The position numbers and the translations under genes are program-made. A stretch of DNA of 64,000 nucleotides, from positions 558,001 through 622,000 of the forward strand of contig JAUDYN010000010.1 of NCBI GenBank assembly GCA_030407005.1, read 5' to 3'. Positions 1 to 11,001 of this stretch are shown here, one piece after another. The stretch comes from Desarmillaria ectypa. Taxonomy: Eukaryota; Basidiomycota; Agaricomycetes; Agaricales; Physalacriaceae. Below the pieces are notes generated by a model that worked only from the letters and a program-made list of their open reading frames with translations, searched no databases and was not told where the DNA came from. Positions within the stretch are counted from its first letter, which is position 1. The number at the start of each line of letters is the position of its first letter.

Positions 1-608
1 AGCCCTTCGGCAGGCTCTATGAAGTCAAGGACGATCTTGATACCGCTCAGGTCTGGCAAAAGTTCGAGGTATTCGGCAGTCCCAGGGACATGATCTCGGT
101 TCTCCATAACCTGGAGTTGTGCAGAGCGGTAGGTTCGGACGGATTCCGTGAATCTGTTCTTCCATATCTGAGATGCCTTATCGTATATCTTCTGAATGCG
201 AGGGACGAGACTACTGAATTAGGATGACAAAATCCTATCATTGAATAACGCTCACTGCATCAATATTGTGTGACCAGCAAAAAGGTCAACTCCGTTCCCT
301 GTGCTATCGCCAGACCAACAAGAATGCAGAGGTTGGCACCAGAGCCGCGTGTTGGAATAGACCATCAGCGTGCAGAGGTCCGTAAAGAGACGAAGCTGAG
401 GACCGTCGCACGTAGGGAAGCATAGCGACGCAAGGAGACCTGCTTTCACGCCGGCCAACGTTTCGCACTCTTCCTCATTGAGTATCGGAGGCTCCTGGCT
501 GCGAATCCACGCCTCTGACGCGTCGGTTATCCTTCGACAGTGCTTGTTGGCTCGCAGGTCAAAAGATCGACTGTAGCTGAGTATATCAGGTAGCTGGAAG
601 CTGGCCAT
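1..608 (-). pseudogene. Sesquiterpene synthase, 5' part, degenerate and cut by the window edge
   Basis: The first exon, with ATG at 608, encodes an N-terminus of the agaric sesquiterpene synthase type: FQLPDIL near residue 4, SEAWIRS near residue 31 and GLLASLCFP near residue 56. A downstream exon at about 60-160 carries a second conserved block (RFTESVRTYR, then PGTAEYLELL). Such enzymes cyclise farnesyl diphosphate using an Asp-rich motif and a later NSE motif. Where the Asp-rich motif should follow DLCTLM the reading is MVYSNTRLW, with no acidic residue, and I find no replacement in the other frames. The usual LRR.TSG block is also changed to LLPDLSG. The NSE region lies outside the window. 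I infer a decayed gene. A mis-modelled intron at the motif is the main alternative. Family assignment is fairly secure, activity is not. Confidence 0.6.
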
Positions 609-963
609 TCATTGGTACAGATATTCAATATTCAAGATCGTGGTAGTCCAAAAGACAAGAAGGGAGGGTCACGTGTGCAATGCAACTTTTTATGAATTTG
701 TATTTCAAAATTTGTACAGCGAAGATAGTCCGGCACCGAGATCGTACATTGCGGCCAACGAAGCAAAACTTAAATATGGAGCTAGTGCTCTCAGATACTA
801 TTAATTGTGAAGAGGCTAGTAGAACCCGTTTTCATGCCTTTAGGACAAGGGCCCGGGGCTACTACCGCTGCATTTACACCTGAATTTGTGTTTTTAAGGG
901 TTCAGCACACTGAGAAAGCCTTATTTCGGCTCAGAGTCAAATTGACGCTATCCACAGGAAATT
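609..963. other. Intergenic: 5' flank of terpene synthase, 3' flank of DUF6534 gene
   Basis: No open frame with family features is visible on either strand. The segment would hold the promoter of the minus-strand terpene synthase relic and the terminator of the DUF6534 gene. I see no clear TATA box or repeat. Confidence 0.4.
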
Positions 964-3057
964 TCACGTTAGAAAAGGCGGCGAAATTTGGAAGGCACTA
1001 ACAGAGTCCATCTCGTAGTCTCCGAGTACCTCAACGTCTACATTGCGGTTGATGACAATATGTCTGGGTTTCTGGGGGTCAAAGGTTAGCAAAGGATTAT
1101 TTATCGGCAAAACAATACTAACAGAAGTGACGTCTGTGGAGATGGGCCCACGTCTGCCTTCGCTATCCAAGGTAAAAGAGGCTGCCAGTGCCGAGCCATC
1201 CACAGTCGTCTTCATACCGCTACGCGCGTTGAGACTAAGATACGGAAGTCAGTACGTCTGCCAGTCAAGACGACGATCATACCATCTTACGTCGCCAGAA
1301 GAGAATTAGAATACACTGGAGACATAGCAGTCAGATGATGCTGGTGCGAATAAAACATGACAACGCACGTCTTGAAAGATTGAAAAAGAATGTGATATAA
1401 AGAAAAGTATTGGGGTAAACCAAAATCTGAAACGCTCAGATATTTCGTTTACAATAAAGAGCTGAACCTACCATGATGAGAGACATGATGGCGCAGATGC
1501 TACATGAGAGACAAGTCAGCATCCGAAAGTACTTGATCCACAGGGACTTGCCTCGTAAGTAACCCTGTATTCATTGTAAACAGGATCATCTTGTTCATCA
1601 TCGCGTCCGACCTAATCAATCATGGAGGTTTTAATACATTATCAAGGAGCGACCAGTCACTGCTGACCTTTTCATTCCAGACTTGGAACGATGCAGTAAG
1701 AATATAAGTGATCCACAGATCGAGATATCTCCCGCCGCGGCAATGGCGTTCATCGATTGTGATAACGACTGCGATTCGTAAGCCTTCGGAAAGATGGACT
1801 TGAGGGCATGCACTCACCCTGACTTTAAACGATTCAGAATAGAAATCCAGGGCCCATCTGAAATGCTGTATAAGATGTCTATCGATACACGAATAGATAA
1901 ACCTTACGCTTTGGCAAAGTACGCTGCAACGAATGTGTTGAGCTATCGAAACGTCCTGATCACGGTAGCCACCTACCGATGCACACAAAAAATTCTGCAG
2001 CAACGAGAGAGCCCTTGGATTCGTGAGAACAATTCACATTGTCACCGTAGTGGGAGCAACATACCAAGAATAGGATGAGATAGAGATTTTTGTGGCTTAC
2101 TGTTCGCGAAGGTGAGTTAAAGAAGTCAAAAAGATGGAAGAGAAGTATGCTAACATATCCAAACACGATAGGTAAAGAATCTGTCGATATTATGTTTGTA
2201 GCATCAACATCGTATATTTTCGAAAGAAAGGACGTACGACTGGACCATTAAAGCCACACATGCCTGTCAAAAGGATCACCATGCATCACGGAGGAAAAAA
2301 CAAAGAATTACGCACTGACGGTATGACTTCGATCTGAGAGTTGATTCTTAGTAACGGTAACTTGAATTTGTTCAATACATGGACTTACAAGGATGCTCCT
2401 GGTTCAGAGTGTGAGTCCATCATTGTAGTGCAAAAGTGACGCTTTTACTCACCATTCGATTATCCCCAGCTGCGTCGGGTTGGCGAAATTCGAAATCAAG
2501 TAGATGTATATCGTATGGCATATCAGTATTTCATGTAATGTATCCATAGCGCTAGAGCAGGATAGGTGAAATGATCGAGAAGGATACAAGCAGACTCACA
2601 ATGTTGCAAGAACCTAGATGCAGACTCAGAATTGAACGCGTCGTATAGGAAGGATCGTCTTCGAACTCACGAGAATCCGGAAGCCAAAAGTGTCAAGTCT
2701 CCAATAGCGCTGGTAATGAGGATATTAATTATCGGGAAAAGCTGATAAATAGTAAGGAAGACGCTTACATTGATGTACGAGAACGTTTGCACGCAAGTGG
2801 TACCCCATAGTCTAGACGACGTCAATGTTTCGCGACAAGTAACTCACATGCAGAAGATGTTCTTGACTTACGCGGTAGAAAACCTGTTCAAAAATTGAAC
2901 GCTCGACAAAAACTGGATATAGCATACCGAGTACTTACAGGACACCGATGAGAAGAGCCCCCATCTGCGACAATGTTTAAGCGCCAAGTAATAGTGTAAT
3001 TCTCCAGACTTGACGCACCGTGTTGTCTAGAGGAGGAATTCCCGTTGCCGTACTCAT
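964..3057 (-). CDS. DUF6534 multi-pass membrane protein, many introns
   Basis: A complete gene can be followed by chaining small exons with good splice sites. ATG at 3057 begins MSTATGIPPLDNT, then MGALLIGVLLWGTTCVQTF, AMDTLHEILICHTIY, ACVALMVQSYVL, FFTYRVWI, LVAAEFFVCI, MNAIAAAGDISICGSL with FLLHRSKSGMKR, SDAMMNKMILFTMNTGLLT, and PNTFLYITFFFNLSR with YSNSLLATLNAR. This order matches the seven-helix DUF6534 family, which is greatly expanded in Agaricomycetes and has no known function. I count about thirteen introns of roughly 50 bases. The one at 1500-1551 appears to use a GC donor (gcaagt). The hydrophilic C-terminal tail after LLATLNAR is about 80 residues and ends near 964, but the final exon boundary is uncertain. 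No frameshift is needed, so the gene is probably functional. It faces away from the P450 at 4054 across 1 kb. Confidence 0.75.
1500..1551 (-). other. GC-AG intron in the DUF6534 gene
   Basis: Donor gcaagt and acceptor tgtag join MNTGLLT and SICAIMSL in frame, as the family requires. No GT donor in the vicinity keeps the frame. Confidence 0.6.
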
Positions 3058-4053
3058 TTTCTCCGTGTACGAGAGACCAAGAGACGCTGGAGGAAACTGG
3101 GGTGAAAAGAAAAAGCCAACTCGGCGGTTTTCCCTCCTTGTGGATTTCCATCATTTACCATAACAATAGAATTTGGGCGCATGTGGGGAATGGGTCACAC
3201 CAGTTTCCCTTCAAGCCCGATATCAACGCGCATCCAAGAGATTGGAGCCAACCGCGACGATAACCAGATTCTAGGCCAAAAAGAAAGTTTGGAAATATTC
3301 TTTTGAATAGGTGAGAACTATATGATATATTGCTTGTCATATGGTGACTCTACATGGAAAATTCAAGGAACTTGGGATGAAGGTTGAACGGTTCGTGGGA
3401 GTTAGGGAGGAAGATTGATCGGGCCCGGAACGCGCTGCGGCTCTTCGGCTCCGATCCGCCTGAGAATTTCTCTTCACCGCGAACTACGACGTCAAAGTTT
3501 ATTAAACGACCGTATCTGCTTCAAGCATGGACCCGTATTTCCGCCTTGGAACCGCCTTCATAACTAGTGTCGCAGATACGTCACGTTATTATTTCAATTA
3601 TTTTAATTGCTCGTTCTCTAAGACTAGCATCGGCTTTTAGTATTCAACTTAATGACAAGTATTCTCGGCAGTACAGCCAATATCGATATGTCAACCGGTC
3701 CCGCTGCCGACTTCCAAGCACCCCACCACCTCTGATTTTGCCATCACAAACTTTACCTGGCTGGAATTCTGATATCCTACTGATCTTACCGACGAAATTA
3801 ACACAGAAACACATGCTCATTATTAGCGTCGTAGGACCCTATGTAGAAACCAGGGTTGCAGAAATCAGATCCATGTGGCACATTCCCATCAATAGAAACA
3901 TTGCTTCTTTGAATATCATCTGTCAAGGTAGCAGGAACCAGGTACCTCCGAGCTCGGATCCACCCCGTGTGCTTGTGGGACCTTGTTCAGTCTTCAAGTT
4001 CATATAACTAGCTCAGGTAAAGTATCATCGCCCCAAGTCGAACTTCTCTTATC
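3058..4053. promoter_or_regulatory. Divergent intergenic region between DUF6534 and P450 genes
   Basis: About 1 kb separates two divergently transcribed starts, so it should contain both promoters. A 146-codon plus-strand frame at 3567-4007 has no recognisable domain, and I treat it as chance. The stretch 3940-3964 holds KpnI, SacI and BamHI sites in close succession (see findings). No other element is evident. Confidence 0.35.
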
Positions 4054-6141
4054 ATGAGTTCTCTGCCAGACCTTCCACTCCTCACGGCTATCATCCTTAC
4101 CGTCACTCTGATTGTTCTACTTATCAGGAAGAATCTTAATCGCAATGGTCCTCTTCCTCCAGGACCATCGGGGCTTCCTTTTCTCGGAAATGCCTTGGAT
4201 ATGGGTGGCCCATATCCCTGGCTGAGGTATACAGAGTGGAGCAAGGAGTACGGTCGGTAGTATCCATTTGTTACATCAAATCGTACTCATATGCATCCGT
4301 TCACCAGGCGACGTGGTACACATCAAAGCCGTTGGACAATCCGTAATTATCTTAAGTTCGCCCAAAGCGCTATCAGATCTCCTAGAACAACGGGGTGCAA
4401 TATACTCCGACCGACCGCGTCTAATCATGGGTGGTGAACTGTAAGTCTATTCAGTCGTACGTCATCTTTAATGGCCTTATTCTGGCTGTAGTGCTGGCTA
4501 CGTGGACAGTGTCCCTCTTTGTCCTTACGGGAGTAGGCTGCGTGAATATCGCAAGCTGATGTTTGAAGCTTTGACGTCTCGCAAGGTCCAAGATTTCTTT
4601 CCCTTAGAAGAGGAAAAGACTCTGGAGTTTTTGGGGTGCCTATTGCGTAGTCCTGACCAATTCTTAAACCACATCAGGCGGTTGGTGGTTTACCTTCCAC
4701 GCGGACCCTGATCTTATGTAGAGACCAGGAATATTGCCGCTATCGTGTTCAAAATTACACATGGATATGATTTGCAAGATGGCTTGGATCCTCTGATGGA
4801 ACTAGCGGAACGCGGGGATCACGACTTTTCTGAAGCCGCAAGCGCCGGAGCCTTTCTCGTCGATTCCTTTCCAGCCTGTGTGTAGCCATTTTTTATTTTG
4901 TGTTTCACGCAGCCCTGATTCGCGGTTTCTGTTCCAGTGCTCTACCTGCCACGATGGCTAGGCTTCAGCTGGATGAAGAAGGCTAAGATATTCCATAAAA
5001 ACATGGAGGAACTACGAGACGTCCCTTGGGAATCTGTCAAGGAACAAGTCGTCAGTGTTAGAATCACCGTACAGGTAAACGTTTTACTAACCGTCTGAAT
5101 AGAACAATGGAACTGCCGCTCCATCATTCGCCGCGAGCCTGATTGAGAAAAATAGCAACCCCACAAAGTACCAAGAAGACATATACAAGTGGGTATCCAC
5201 GGGATTCTACGCTGGTTTGCCGTCTCATACATCGAGTTTTCCATTCCCTGACTTTTCTATTACTAGGTGGTGCTGATACAGCGAGTATATTACCCGTCTT
5301 TCCCTGATGTCTTCTTATGATGCCCTATCTAGACTGTATCCGCTATAGGGTCATTTTTCCTTTATATGTCCCTGTATCCCGATATACAGCGCAAAGCCCA
5401 GGAAGAGGTGCTGCGTGTGGTAGGAAGCAGCCGACTACCCACTTTCTCCGACCGGCCCCTTCTTCCATATGTGAATGCGCTCATAAATGAGGTACACCGT
5501 ATGAACCCCGTCGGTCCTACAGCGCTTCCACATAGATCGACCAAGGATGATCATTACAACGGGTATTTCATTCCAGCTGGGTCTATCGTAATACCGAATA
5601 GCTGGTAGGCGGATCAATCGTCTTACCCTGTCTACTGATGTTCGACCAAAACTCAGGGCTGTTCTTCACGACCCCAATGTCTACCCCTCGCCGTTCGAAA
5701 TTTTACCTGAGCGGTACTTCGACGAGGAAGCCAAGGCGAAAGGCCTAAACCCTGATCCTCACAAATTCGCCTTTGGCTATGGACGACGGTATTCGGCCTC
5801 ATCCCTTGAATTTTTATATGAATCGCTGACGCGCATCTTAGAGTATGTCCAGGGCAGCACCTCGCCGATAACTCCCTCTTCATCGCGGTTGCGATGGTAC
5901 TCTCAGTCTTTAACATTTCCCGAGTTGATGAAAAGGCACCGAAACCGGATTTCTCCCGTAGCGAGGGGTACACTTCGTCGACTATTTGGTAAGACCTGTT
6001 CGAGTATCGATGGCCTCTGAGTGGTTACTTATTATCATGGCGTACAGTCACCCCCAACCCTTCAAGTGCCATATTGCACCACGGTCAGAGGAAGCAGCGA
6101 TGTTGATACGAACGAACGACTCGAAGGACGGTCGCTCATAG
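4054..6141 (+). CDS. Microsomal cytochrome P450, OrdA-like agaric family
   Basis: Haem-thiolate monooxygenase anchored in the ER. Exon 1 encodes a membrane anchor at about residues 8-25 followed by the proline hinge PLPPGPSGLPFLGN. Downstream exons give the C-helix region REYRKLMFEALTSRKVQ, the I-helix YAGGADTTVSAIGSF, the K-helix NEVHR (ExxR), a PERF-like LPERYFDEE, and the haem loop FAFGYGRRVCPGQHLA with its cysteine. About nine short introns are needed. The one at 5281-5332, inside the I-helix codons, starts with GC (gcgagt). The frame is otherwise continuous to TAG at 6139-6141, giving about 500 residues, normal for the family. It lies near the terpene synthase relic and the UbiA gene, so a tailoring oxidation in terpenoid synthesis is possible, but the substrate cannot be read from sequence. 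Confidence 0.85.
5281..5332 (+). other. GC-AG intron in the P450 gene
   Basis: Donor gcgagt and acceptor tctag join GGADT to TVSAIG, the conserved I-helix sequence. With any GT donor nearby the I-helix is lost. It could be a true GC-AG intron or a mutated GT donor. Confidence 0.6.
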
Positions 6142-6457
6142 CTTTTGAGTAAGCTCCTCATGCGTCGTGGCCTACTTATTTTGATACAAGGTGTAATATC
6201 GACCTTGACGGACTATGTAATTATAAGTCAATTTCCTCGGCCCGTCCTTGTTTTTTAAAGTTCCATCATCGCATGGATTGATCAGTTAAGTCCATCGCAC
6301 ATATCTGACAACGAGTGAATACTTTGTACAGGACCATAAGACTATGGTGACAAAGGCGTAACACAAACCACTATTCCTCTCCATCACTGGCCAGTACTGT
6401 TCTACTCCTTCAGAAAAGATTCAATTCCTACATGAAGCAAACAGACAGTGAAAAGAC
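6142..6457. other. Convergent intergenic spacer
   Basis: About 315 bases between the stop codons of the P450 and the F-box gene. I see nothing recognisable. It should contain both 3' ends. Confidence 0.4.
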
Positions 6458-7640
6458 TTACTCGGCATCATCAGTCCCCGACTGCAAGACCATCCTGAAC
6501 TCCAGCTCGACGTGCCTCTTCCTAAGGCCCTTCAAGTTATCCATTATGACCCGCTGCCTCTCAATCATCAAGTCATCGTATCCTTCATTGCGAAGCGCCA
6601 AAATAACCTTCATCATCCGAAGTTTCGGAGCCCTTGTTAAAAGCACCCGATCAAGCTCGCGCCACTGAGGAGCGGATCTTTCCTTCAATTCGCCGCTGGC
6701 GATATCCAGATAAACGCGAATCGTGATCTCCTCGACTTGATTACTCTGTGCTTGAAAGTTATATATCCACCATCGGAGAATCGGAATTGGGCACATCGGC
6801 ATGCCAGGTATATCACCCAGGTCAAAGGCAATTGATCGTAGATGAGATACCGGAAGTACAAAGGATGGGGGTGTGGGTGCAGCGGCTGCAGGGTCGTGAG
6901 CACAAATCGGTTCGAGAAACATATAGATTCTCACCTTGTTAGAAACAAAGACGCAGTTCCCTCAACGATTCCATTGAACAAAGAATAGTCGGTCTGGCGA
7001 AAGTAGTATGATACTCATCCCCTGGACGACACGTTGTAAATTATATAGGCTACTTGGCGCGATGTTGGAGGGCTTACTGCAGCGGACCTCTAACAGTTTC
7101 GGCGGGAATCCCTCTAGTTCAGCATCCACTGGGGATGGGGAGGTGAGTGTTGTACCTGATGGCAAGGGGTCCTTCATTCCAGAGCATCGGCGCAAGAATG
7201 CGTAGAAGCCTTCGAGGTCCAATATTCCTACGTCTTTCAGCACAACAGATTGAAGCTGTGGCGCAGAGAATAAGGCCGTAAGGAATAAGGCCGGAAAGTA
7301 GTTCCAATTCATCCGTGACAACTTGGCCGTCTGGAGGTTCGGGAACAACGATGGAATGCATTCCAGACAAGAATCCACAGCGATGTCCCATTCCTCATCA
7401 TCGGACTCTACCAGAAGCGTCCTCACCGCTGGACCAGCAGTCCGTTTAGATGCGAGAAAGGTATAAAAACAGCGTTCTGAGTCTTCTGCGTTCTTCAAGA
7501 CAATATTATCAAAAAGAATGGTCCTGGTACGCGAAACGAATGCGCGAGAGACCAGCGAACACGACAGAAGGTGCCGGATGGCTTCACCCGTGTAACTGAT
7601 CAATCACGGCATCAATGAGCTCTTGAGGAAAGGTGTACAT
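6458..7640 (-). pseudogene. F-box protein with an N-terminal frameshift
   Basis: The start MYTFPQELIDAVIDQLHG (ATG at 7640) and the continuation LLSCSLVSRAFVSRTR are typical of the F-box of Agaricomycete F-box proteins, which act as SCF ubiquitin-ligase receptors. The two halves are in different frames: at 7587-7589 a GGG run (minus strand) carries one base too many between QLHG and EAIRHLL. Downstream, about 150 leucine-rich residues continue open, then a probable intron near 6935-7010, and a last exon from VRIYMFLEPI to a stop at 6458. No splice pair repairs the shift. It may be a real lesion, a sequencing error, or translation may start at the internal methionine at 7603, which would lose half of the F-box. 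Confidence 0.5.
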
Positions 7641-7802
7641 CGTGTCTTTGTGATAATATAAGTTCAGATCGGCTGCACTCAAGCATAGCGACAAACCTGG
7701 TTCGCTAAAAGTCGCAAGGTATTCTTGGTAGTGGTTGGGGAGAGAGACGACAGTATCGGAACGTCCTAATTTAAGGAGACCAGTATCTTGCCACCCATGC
7801 AA

Positions 7803-9770
7803 AGTAGATGATACTCTAGTGGCACAAAGGGACTGGGAGGTAAGGCCTAGTAGTGAGGGTCTGGTTCAGCATGATTCGATCTGAGCTTGTCTGAAAGAGC
7901 GCCACTTACCCGTTGCTAAGCGATGCACAAGAAGCCTTTGTATTGCTATGATGCCAGGTTCGCAGTACAGAGGAGCGATACACAGGCTGATGATGCTTTC
8001 AATCCCACAGCACTCGAATATCTGTCTATTTTTGCACTTGATAGATACGGCGACCGGTGAGACCTGTTCTCGCCGGACGAGAAGAGGACAGCACTAGGCC
8101 GCGTAATGCATGGGGATCGTAAGGATCATTGTACGAAAATAGACGAGGCGGGGAGAAGAACGAGTTGGAATGGCAGGATCCATAAATTTGCTCAAGGGCA
8201 TCCAATTCCGTATGTACCTCCTTGAAGGGATGGGATAACGTGGATGGACACAAAGTTGCCACGCCTTATAAGCTGAGGTGACACGTCAAATATAGTGTCC
8301 CTGTCATGTAATATGAGTGAGAGAAATTCGTAGAGTCTGGTGTCCCGCTTTTCCATGCCGGACCGAAGAGTCCGGCCATTCCGCGACAACGTTGGGCCGT
8401 AAATTGTTCATCGTGTAACAGGGCTGGAAACGGACAATGGAGCTGAACTCTGTGCTTCTACTCTTTGTAAATATACATCGTCCAATTATATATAATACTT
8501 ATACGTCCTTTATACTTCTAAATGAGCCATGACAACCGTTTTCTCTAGTCACGGATCATCATTCCACAACCAATACCAGTCCCACATGTATCGACTGGGA
8601 TCTGATGGCCCCGAACACTCGCGCTTGATATCAGGTCGTTTAGAATTACTTCGATATGATAGCACCTGGACGCGGATTTAAATCCCAGAATGTAGGTTGA
8701 ACGTATAACTTAGGAAGACCCGAAACAATAAGTCGACCACGTCCTGTCGCAACGCCCGCCATTGTTGGTCCTGAAACCGTTTCTGAATCCCAATCACGAC
8801 CTCTCCTAGGCGCGCAGAAACGAGCAAGGATCCCATTCCCGCTTTTGCAGATCATCGAGATACGACCAGGGATACCCTCCTCGATATCAGTCGGTAGGAA
8901 GATAAGAGGCAAATTTTCCTAGTAAAACAAAGTATGTATTCCACAAAATGTGAGCCTCGGAGCTCTGTGACCAAGCGTGGACCGCTTTCCTCCAGAAGGT
9001 CATCCAAACGGGACACTATATCTCGTTCTGGTCCTAAACGAGTCTAGTATGTCAACATTATGGTATATGTTGTGCAAGTATGAATGGGTACTATTGAGAC
9101 TTGATCCATGATGGCTTGAAAGGCATCAGCGGTGGAACTCTGAGAAGGGGCCCAGGCATCCCATCATTAGCAAATTCATCTTTATTGGACAAACGCATTT
9201 GGAACAAGTCAGTTCTGTACGTAGACATGCTTGCCAGAAAAATAGTGGGATGTCTCACAGCGGAAAATTTTCTGAATTATGTGCCGGTGTTGATGTTGGT
9301 GTTGGTACAAGTCGAAAGCGGTAAGCAGCGGCATACCAACAAGTCGGAATGCCTGAGCTAGTGAGAATATAATTTCTCTAGTTTGGCTGGGAGCCGTAGG
9401 CCCGTCGGCCAGATATTCTACTACTAAAGTAATTTGGAATGATCTGTATAGGTCTATCAGATAATACTTTTTCCTTCCAGCATTGATCTTAACCAGTCTA
9501 GCAATGGTCCCTCCGATCGCTGAACTTGGACATCTAAAAGGGTACAGAACTAAAAAATTGACATGGTTAACGGCAAATTTCATGGTTCCTGACCAAAATA
9601 CATAGATCCTGACGGATGTTGAGAGCATTGAAACATCAAGCTTAAGGTGCCGGTGTTGGTGTTGGTAGGTTCAAGGATAAGTGACGCGTCTCGACCCCTA
9701 TCATTTTTGTGGCTATGCTTCTTTAATGACACTCGCTTGGCAAAGCCTTGTCCCCACCTCTCTCTTCAGT
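7803..9770. other. Long stretch without a confident gene
   Basis: About 2 kb upstream of the phosphatase gene. A minus-strand segment at about 8640-9050 contains GPERDIVSRLDDLLEESG and some 70 further open codons. It resembles in its first block a segment near 14850 (see findings), but I do not recognise a family. A minus-strand frame at 8026-8262 and others nearby lack family features. The end of this stretch should contain the promoter of the gene at 9771. Confidence 0.3.
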
Positions 9771-11001
9771 ATGCCCAGCGATCTCGACAGGTGCGCGCCG
9801 TGTTTCTGCAAAGTATTTACAATTCAGCCTTTCCAGTCAAATTTCCCAGCTTAGCCGTTGTGAACCAATATCAGAGGCCCAAGTGAAGACGTTGTGTATC
9901 AAGGCCCGGGAGATCCTCATCGAGGAAGGCAATGTTCAGGTTGTCGACTCACCAGTTACAGTCAGTACCTCAATTGTCGCTTATTGTCGCCATTTTATTG
10001 ACACCGATATAGATATGCGGGGACATACATGGTCAATTCTTCGACCTGATGGAGCTGTTCACGGTGGGAGGATGGTGTCCAGACACGAACTATCTGTTCA
10101 TGGGTGCGTACACCTGCATATATGCGTGTTTTACCTTCTTAATTCCTACTAGGGGACTTCGTCGATCGCGGCTTCTACAGCGTAGAAACATTTCTCCTTC
10201 TCCTGGCCCTGAAAGTGCGCTATCCGGACCGTATAACACTCATACGAGGGAACCATGAGAGTCGGCAAATAACCCAGGTGCGTTCGCCACCATCTGCCAC
10301 CCTTTTCTTTGCTTCAACTACGGCCAGGTATACGGGTTCTACGACGAGTGCCAGCGGAAATACGGCAGCTCTAATGTATGGCGTTGGTGCTGCGAAGTAT
10401 TCGACTATCTCGCTCTCGGTGCAATCGTCGACGGTCGCGTCTTTTGTGTGCACGGTGGTCTCAGCCCCAGCCTCGCCAGCATAGATCAAATCCGAGCTAT
10501 TGAACGGAAGCAGGAAGTGCCACACGAAGGACCGATGTGTGATCTCCTCTGGTCAGATCCAGATGGTACGAGTCTCCTTGGTATTTGTACTACCAATACT
10601 CGTCTCGCTAATGCTGGAACGCAGATACTATAACAGGATGGGGCCTATCCCCTCGAGGTGCAGGCTTCCTCTTCGGCGCTGATATAACGAAAAATTTTGC
10701 GCATCACAACGCGTTAGACCTTATCGCCCGTGCACACCAGCTTGCGATGGAAGGATACAAGCTGATGTTCGACAGAATGATTGTCACTGTATGGAGTGCA
10801 CCGAATTATTGTTATCGGTGTGGGAACGTCGCGTCGATATTGGAGCTAGATGAGCACCTTGGGCAGGAATATAAAGTGTTCAACCATGCACCAATGGTAG
10901 ATATCCTTTTCTCCCTTTACTCTCTGTTCATCCACTGATAATGACTGCAGGATGTACGGTCTATACCCACCAAAAGACCTCCCCCAGAGTATTTCCTGTA
11001 A
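9771..11001 (+). CDS. PPH3: Serine/threonine protein phosphatase 4 catalytic subunit
   Basis: PPP-family metallophosphatase, a cytoplasmic and nuclear regulator of DNA-damage and nutrient signalling in fungi. Exons joined at short introns give the metal and phosphate motifs in order: [45 protein letters not shown] then [14 protein letters not shown], and [11 protein letters not shown]. The protein ends [12 protein letters not shown], close to the DYFL tail of PP2A, PP4 and PP6 enzymes that is carboxymethylated. N-terminal [13 protein letters not shown] and VQVVDSPVT favour PP4 (PPP4C/Pph3) over PP2A. The first exon MPSDLDR is tiny, and its junction to ISQLSRCEP is the least certain point. All catalytic residues look intact. 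Length is about 305 residues, as expected. It is a housekeeping gene lying inside the metabolism-rich stretch. Confidence 0.85.

Noticed and set aside
3567..4007. 146-codon plus-strand frame upstream of the P450
   Set aside because: No domain, no splice context, low-complexity look. It lies in a divergent promoter region.
9280..9670. Repeated GTGTTGGT-type strings (about 9282-9310 and 9648-9668)
   Set aside because: Short simple repeats only, with no longer homology around them.
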